Positions 5,102 to 5,968 of a DNA stretch of 5,968 bases are shown here, piece after piece. A program made the position numbers and the translations under genes. This stretch comes from Planctomycetales bacterium (lineage in GTDB: Bacteria; Planctomycetota; Planctomycetia; Pirellulales; Thermoguttaceae). The DNA lies in NCBI GenBank assembly GCA_007122045.1, contig SKJM01000252.1:1-5968 (forward strand). Reading direction: 5' to 3'. Numbering within the stretch: position 1 is the first letter of the stretch; every line of letters starts with the position of its first letter. Under the pieces are notes generated by a model that did not search any database, was not told where the DNA came from, and saw nothing but the letters and a program-made list of their open reading frames with translations.

Positions 5102-5854
5102 ATGCCCATTTCGCAAACTACGCTTACCCATCTTGCCCACTTTGACACTCCGACGGTCTGCAATGCCGTCGAATTGTACGGCATTCGGCCGCAGGATGTG
5201 GGATTTATGGACAGCCGTATCCGAGCCTGTTTCCCCGAACTGAACCCCATGGTGGGCTTTGCGGCGACCGCGTCGTTTCGGGCGTCCTTCAAGCCGCAAC
5301 CCGACGGAGGGGTGTACGACAACATGATCGAGCAAGTCCGATCATTCGACGGCCTCGCAGGTCCGGCCGTGGTTGTCATTCAGGACCTGGACGACCCACC
5401 CGTTGGAGCCGTGTTCGGCGAGGTTATGTGTTCCACCTATCGGGCGTTCGGGGCCGTGGGGCTGGTGACCGGCGGGGCCGGCCGCGACCTTGAACAAGTG
5501 GCCGCCCTCCGATTCCCCGTGTTTACCGGCTCAACCATCTGCTCGCACGCCTACCCCCAAATCGTCGACATGGGCAAGGCGGTCCGAATCGGCGGGCTGG
5601 TGGTCCGGCAGGGCGACCTGCTGCACGGCGACGCCAACGGGGTGACCGGCATCCCCATGGAAATTGCCGACGAATTGCCCGAGGTGACCGCCGAGTTCGC
5701 CGCCGCCGAGCGCATCCTGCTCGACTACTTGCAGGGGCCGGGTGAAAAGACACTTGCCGGAGTGGCCGAAGCCCACGCCGACTCCGCCACGGCGGTCGAC
5801 CGCCTCCGGCAGCGCGTCCAAAAAAGGGGCCGCAGCTCTTTTCCGGGCGTTTAG
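5102..5854 (+). CDS. RraA-family protein (HMG aldolase / RNase E inhibitor-like fold)
   Basis: This 250-residue protein belongs to the RraA-like family, which includes RNase E activity regulators and divalent-metal 4-hydroxy-4-methyl-2-oxoglutarate aldolases. Visible family features are the N-terminal FDTPTVCNAVE (14-24), the GE pair in VGAVFGEVM (G106-E107), the GAVGLVTGGAGRD block ending in Arg128-Asp129 (the substrate and metal-binding RD of the aldolases), and VRIGGLVVRQGDLLHGDANG followed by VTGIP (181-185), the usual family finish. A helical extension from about 186 to 250 follows. Start ATG 5102 is preceded by GAAGGAAG at 5087-5094. The retained RD pair fits an enzymatic member better than a pure RNase inhibitor, but the substrate cannot be read from sequence. 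It stands alone, divergent from the DksA-like operon. Confidence 0.9.
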   Translation: MPISQTTLTHLAHFDTPTVCNAVELYGIRPQDVGFMDSRIRACFPELNPMVGFAATASFRASFKPQPDGGVYDNMIEQVRSFDGLAGPAVVVIQDLDDPPVGAVFGEVMCSTYRAFGAVGLVTGGAGRDLEQVAALRFPVFTGSTICSHAYPQIVDMGKAVRIGGLVVRQGDLLHGDANGVTGIPMEIADELPEVTAEFAAAERILLDYLQGPGEKTLAGVAEAHADSATAVDRLRQRVQKRGRSSFPGV

Positions 5855-5896
5855 GGAAGACGTTCCAGCCGACCTCCCGGCATCGTTCCACCCCGC

Positions 5897-5968
5897 TCAG
5901 CTTGGGTTGTCGACAGGCGCTTGGATCAGCCGTCGTAGCTGTGCGCAGAGACGTTGGGCCGGCGGATC
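5897..5968 (-). CDS. Possible C-terminal end of an unidentified protein (5'-partial)
   Basis: On the minus strand a frame is open from the window edge to a TGA at 5899-5897 and reads 23 residues ending in RLIQAPVDNPS. The composition is plausible for a protein end, and the position, converging with the RraA-family gene, is reasonable. At this length an open frame in GC-rich DNA can arise by chance, so the call is tentative. No function can be assigned. Confidence 0.35.
   Translation of the reverse strand, partial: DPPAQRLCAQLRRLIQAPVDNPS

Noticed and set aside
4449..5243. Plus-strand open frame of 264 codons across the intergenic region
   Set aside because: Pro/Arg/Cys-rich translation with no motif, overlapping the start of the RraA-family gene in another frame.

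Overview
The window is GC-rich bacterial chromosomal DNA. Gene density, long hairpin-forming intergenic repeats, and an exported protein with a secretin-N/STN-like segment next to a Zn-finger-depleted DksA-like protein all suggest a member of the Planctomycetota (Pirellulales-like). That assignment is inference from style, not from a marker gene. I see no rRNA, tRNA, CRISPR array, transposase or phage gene.

Layout, left to right. (1) Positions 1-99 hold the C-terminal end of an unidentified plus-strand gene. (2) A 178-base convergent intergenic gap with GGTGGGAC/GTCCCACC repeat motifs follows. (3) Next is a minus-strand msrA encoding a lipoprotein-type peptide methionine sulfoxide reductase A, with a good sigma70-like promoter at 1051-1080. 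(4) Positions 1095-1260 are a composite repeat: two 32-base direct repeats (31/32 identical) flank a 23-bp hairpin. A small plus-strand gene (about 86 aa) begins inside the right-hand copy. (5) A perfect 25-bp inverted repeat (1546-1604) sits between that small gene and mutY and supplies the mutY stop codon. (6) A compact minus-strand operon runs from 4446 down to 1600: a DksA/TraR-like regulator, a 425-aa exported protein, then mutY, with a 22-base gap and a 4-base stop/start overlap between members. (7) A 655-base divergent intergenic region (4447-5101) has candidate promoters facing both ways. (8) A plus-strand RraA-family gene occupies 5102-5854. (9) The extreme right edge may carry the C-terminal end of a converging minus-strand gene.

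Functionally, msrA (repair of oxidised methionine) and mutY (repair of adenine opposite 8-oxoguanine) both deal with oxidative damage, but they are in separate transcription units. The operon links a likely RNA-polymerase-binding regulator, an envelope protein of unknown role, and a base-excision repair enzyme. The most unusual points are the DksA-like protein that keeps the coiled-coil tip DxxDxA motif but has one of four zinc cysteines, the MutY with Glu where the catalytic Asp is expected, and the two classes of hairpin repeat, both built around nested GGAC/GTCC palindromes. I did not find a clear new multi-gene system.
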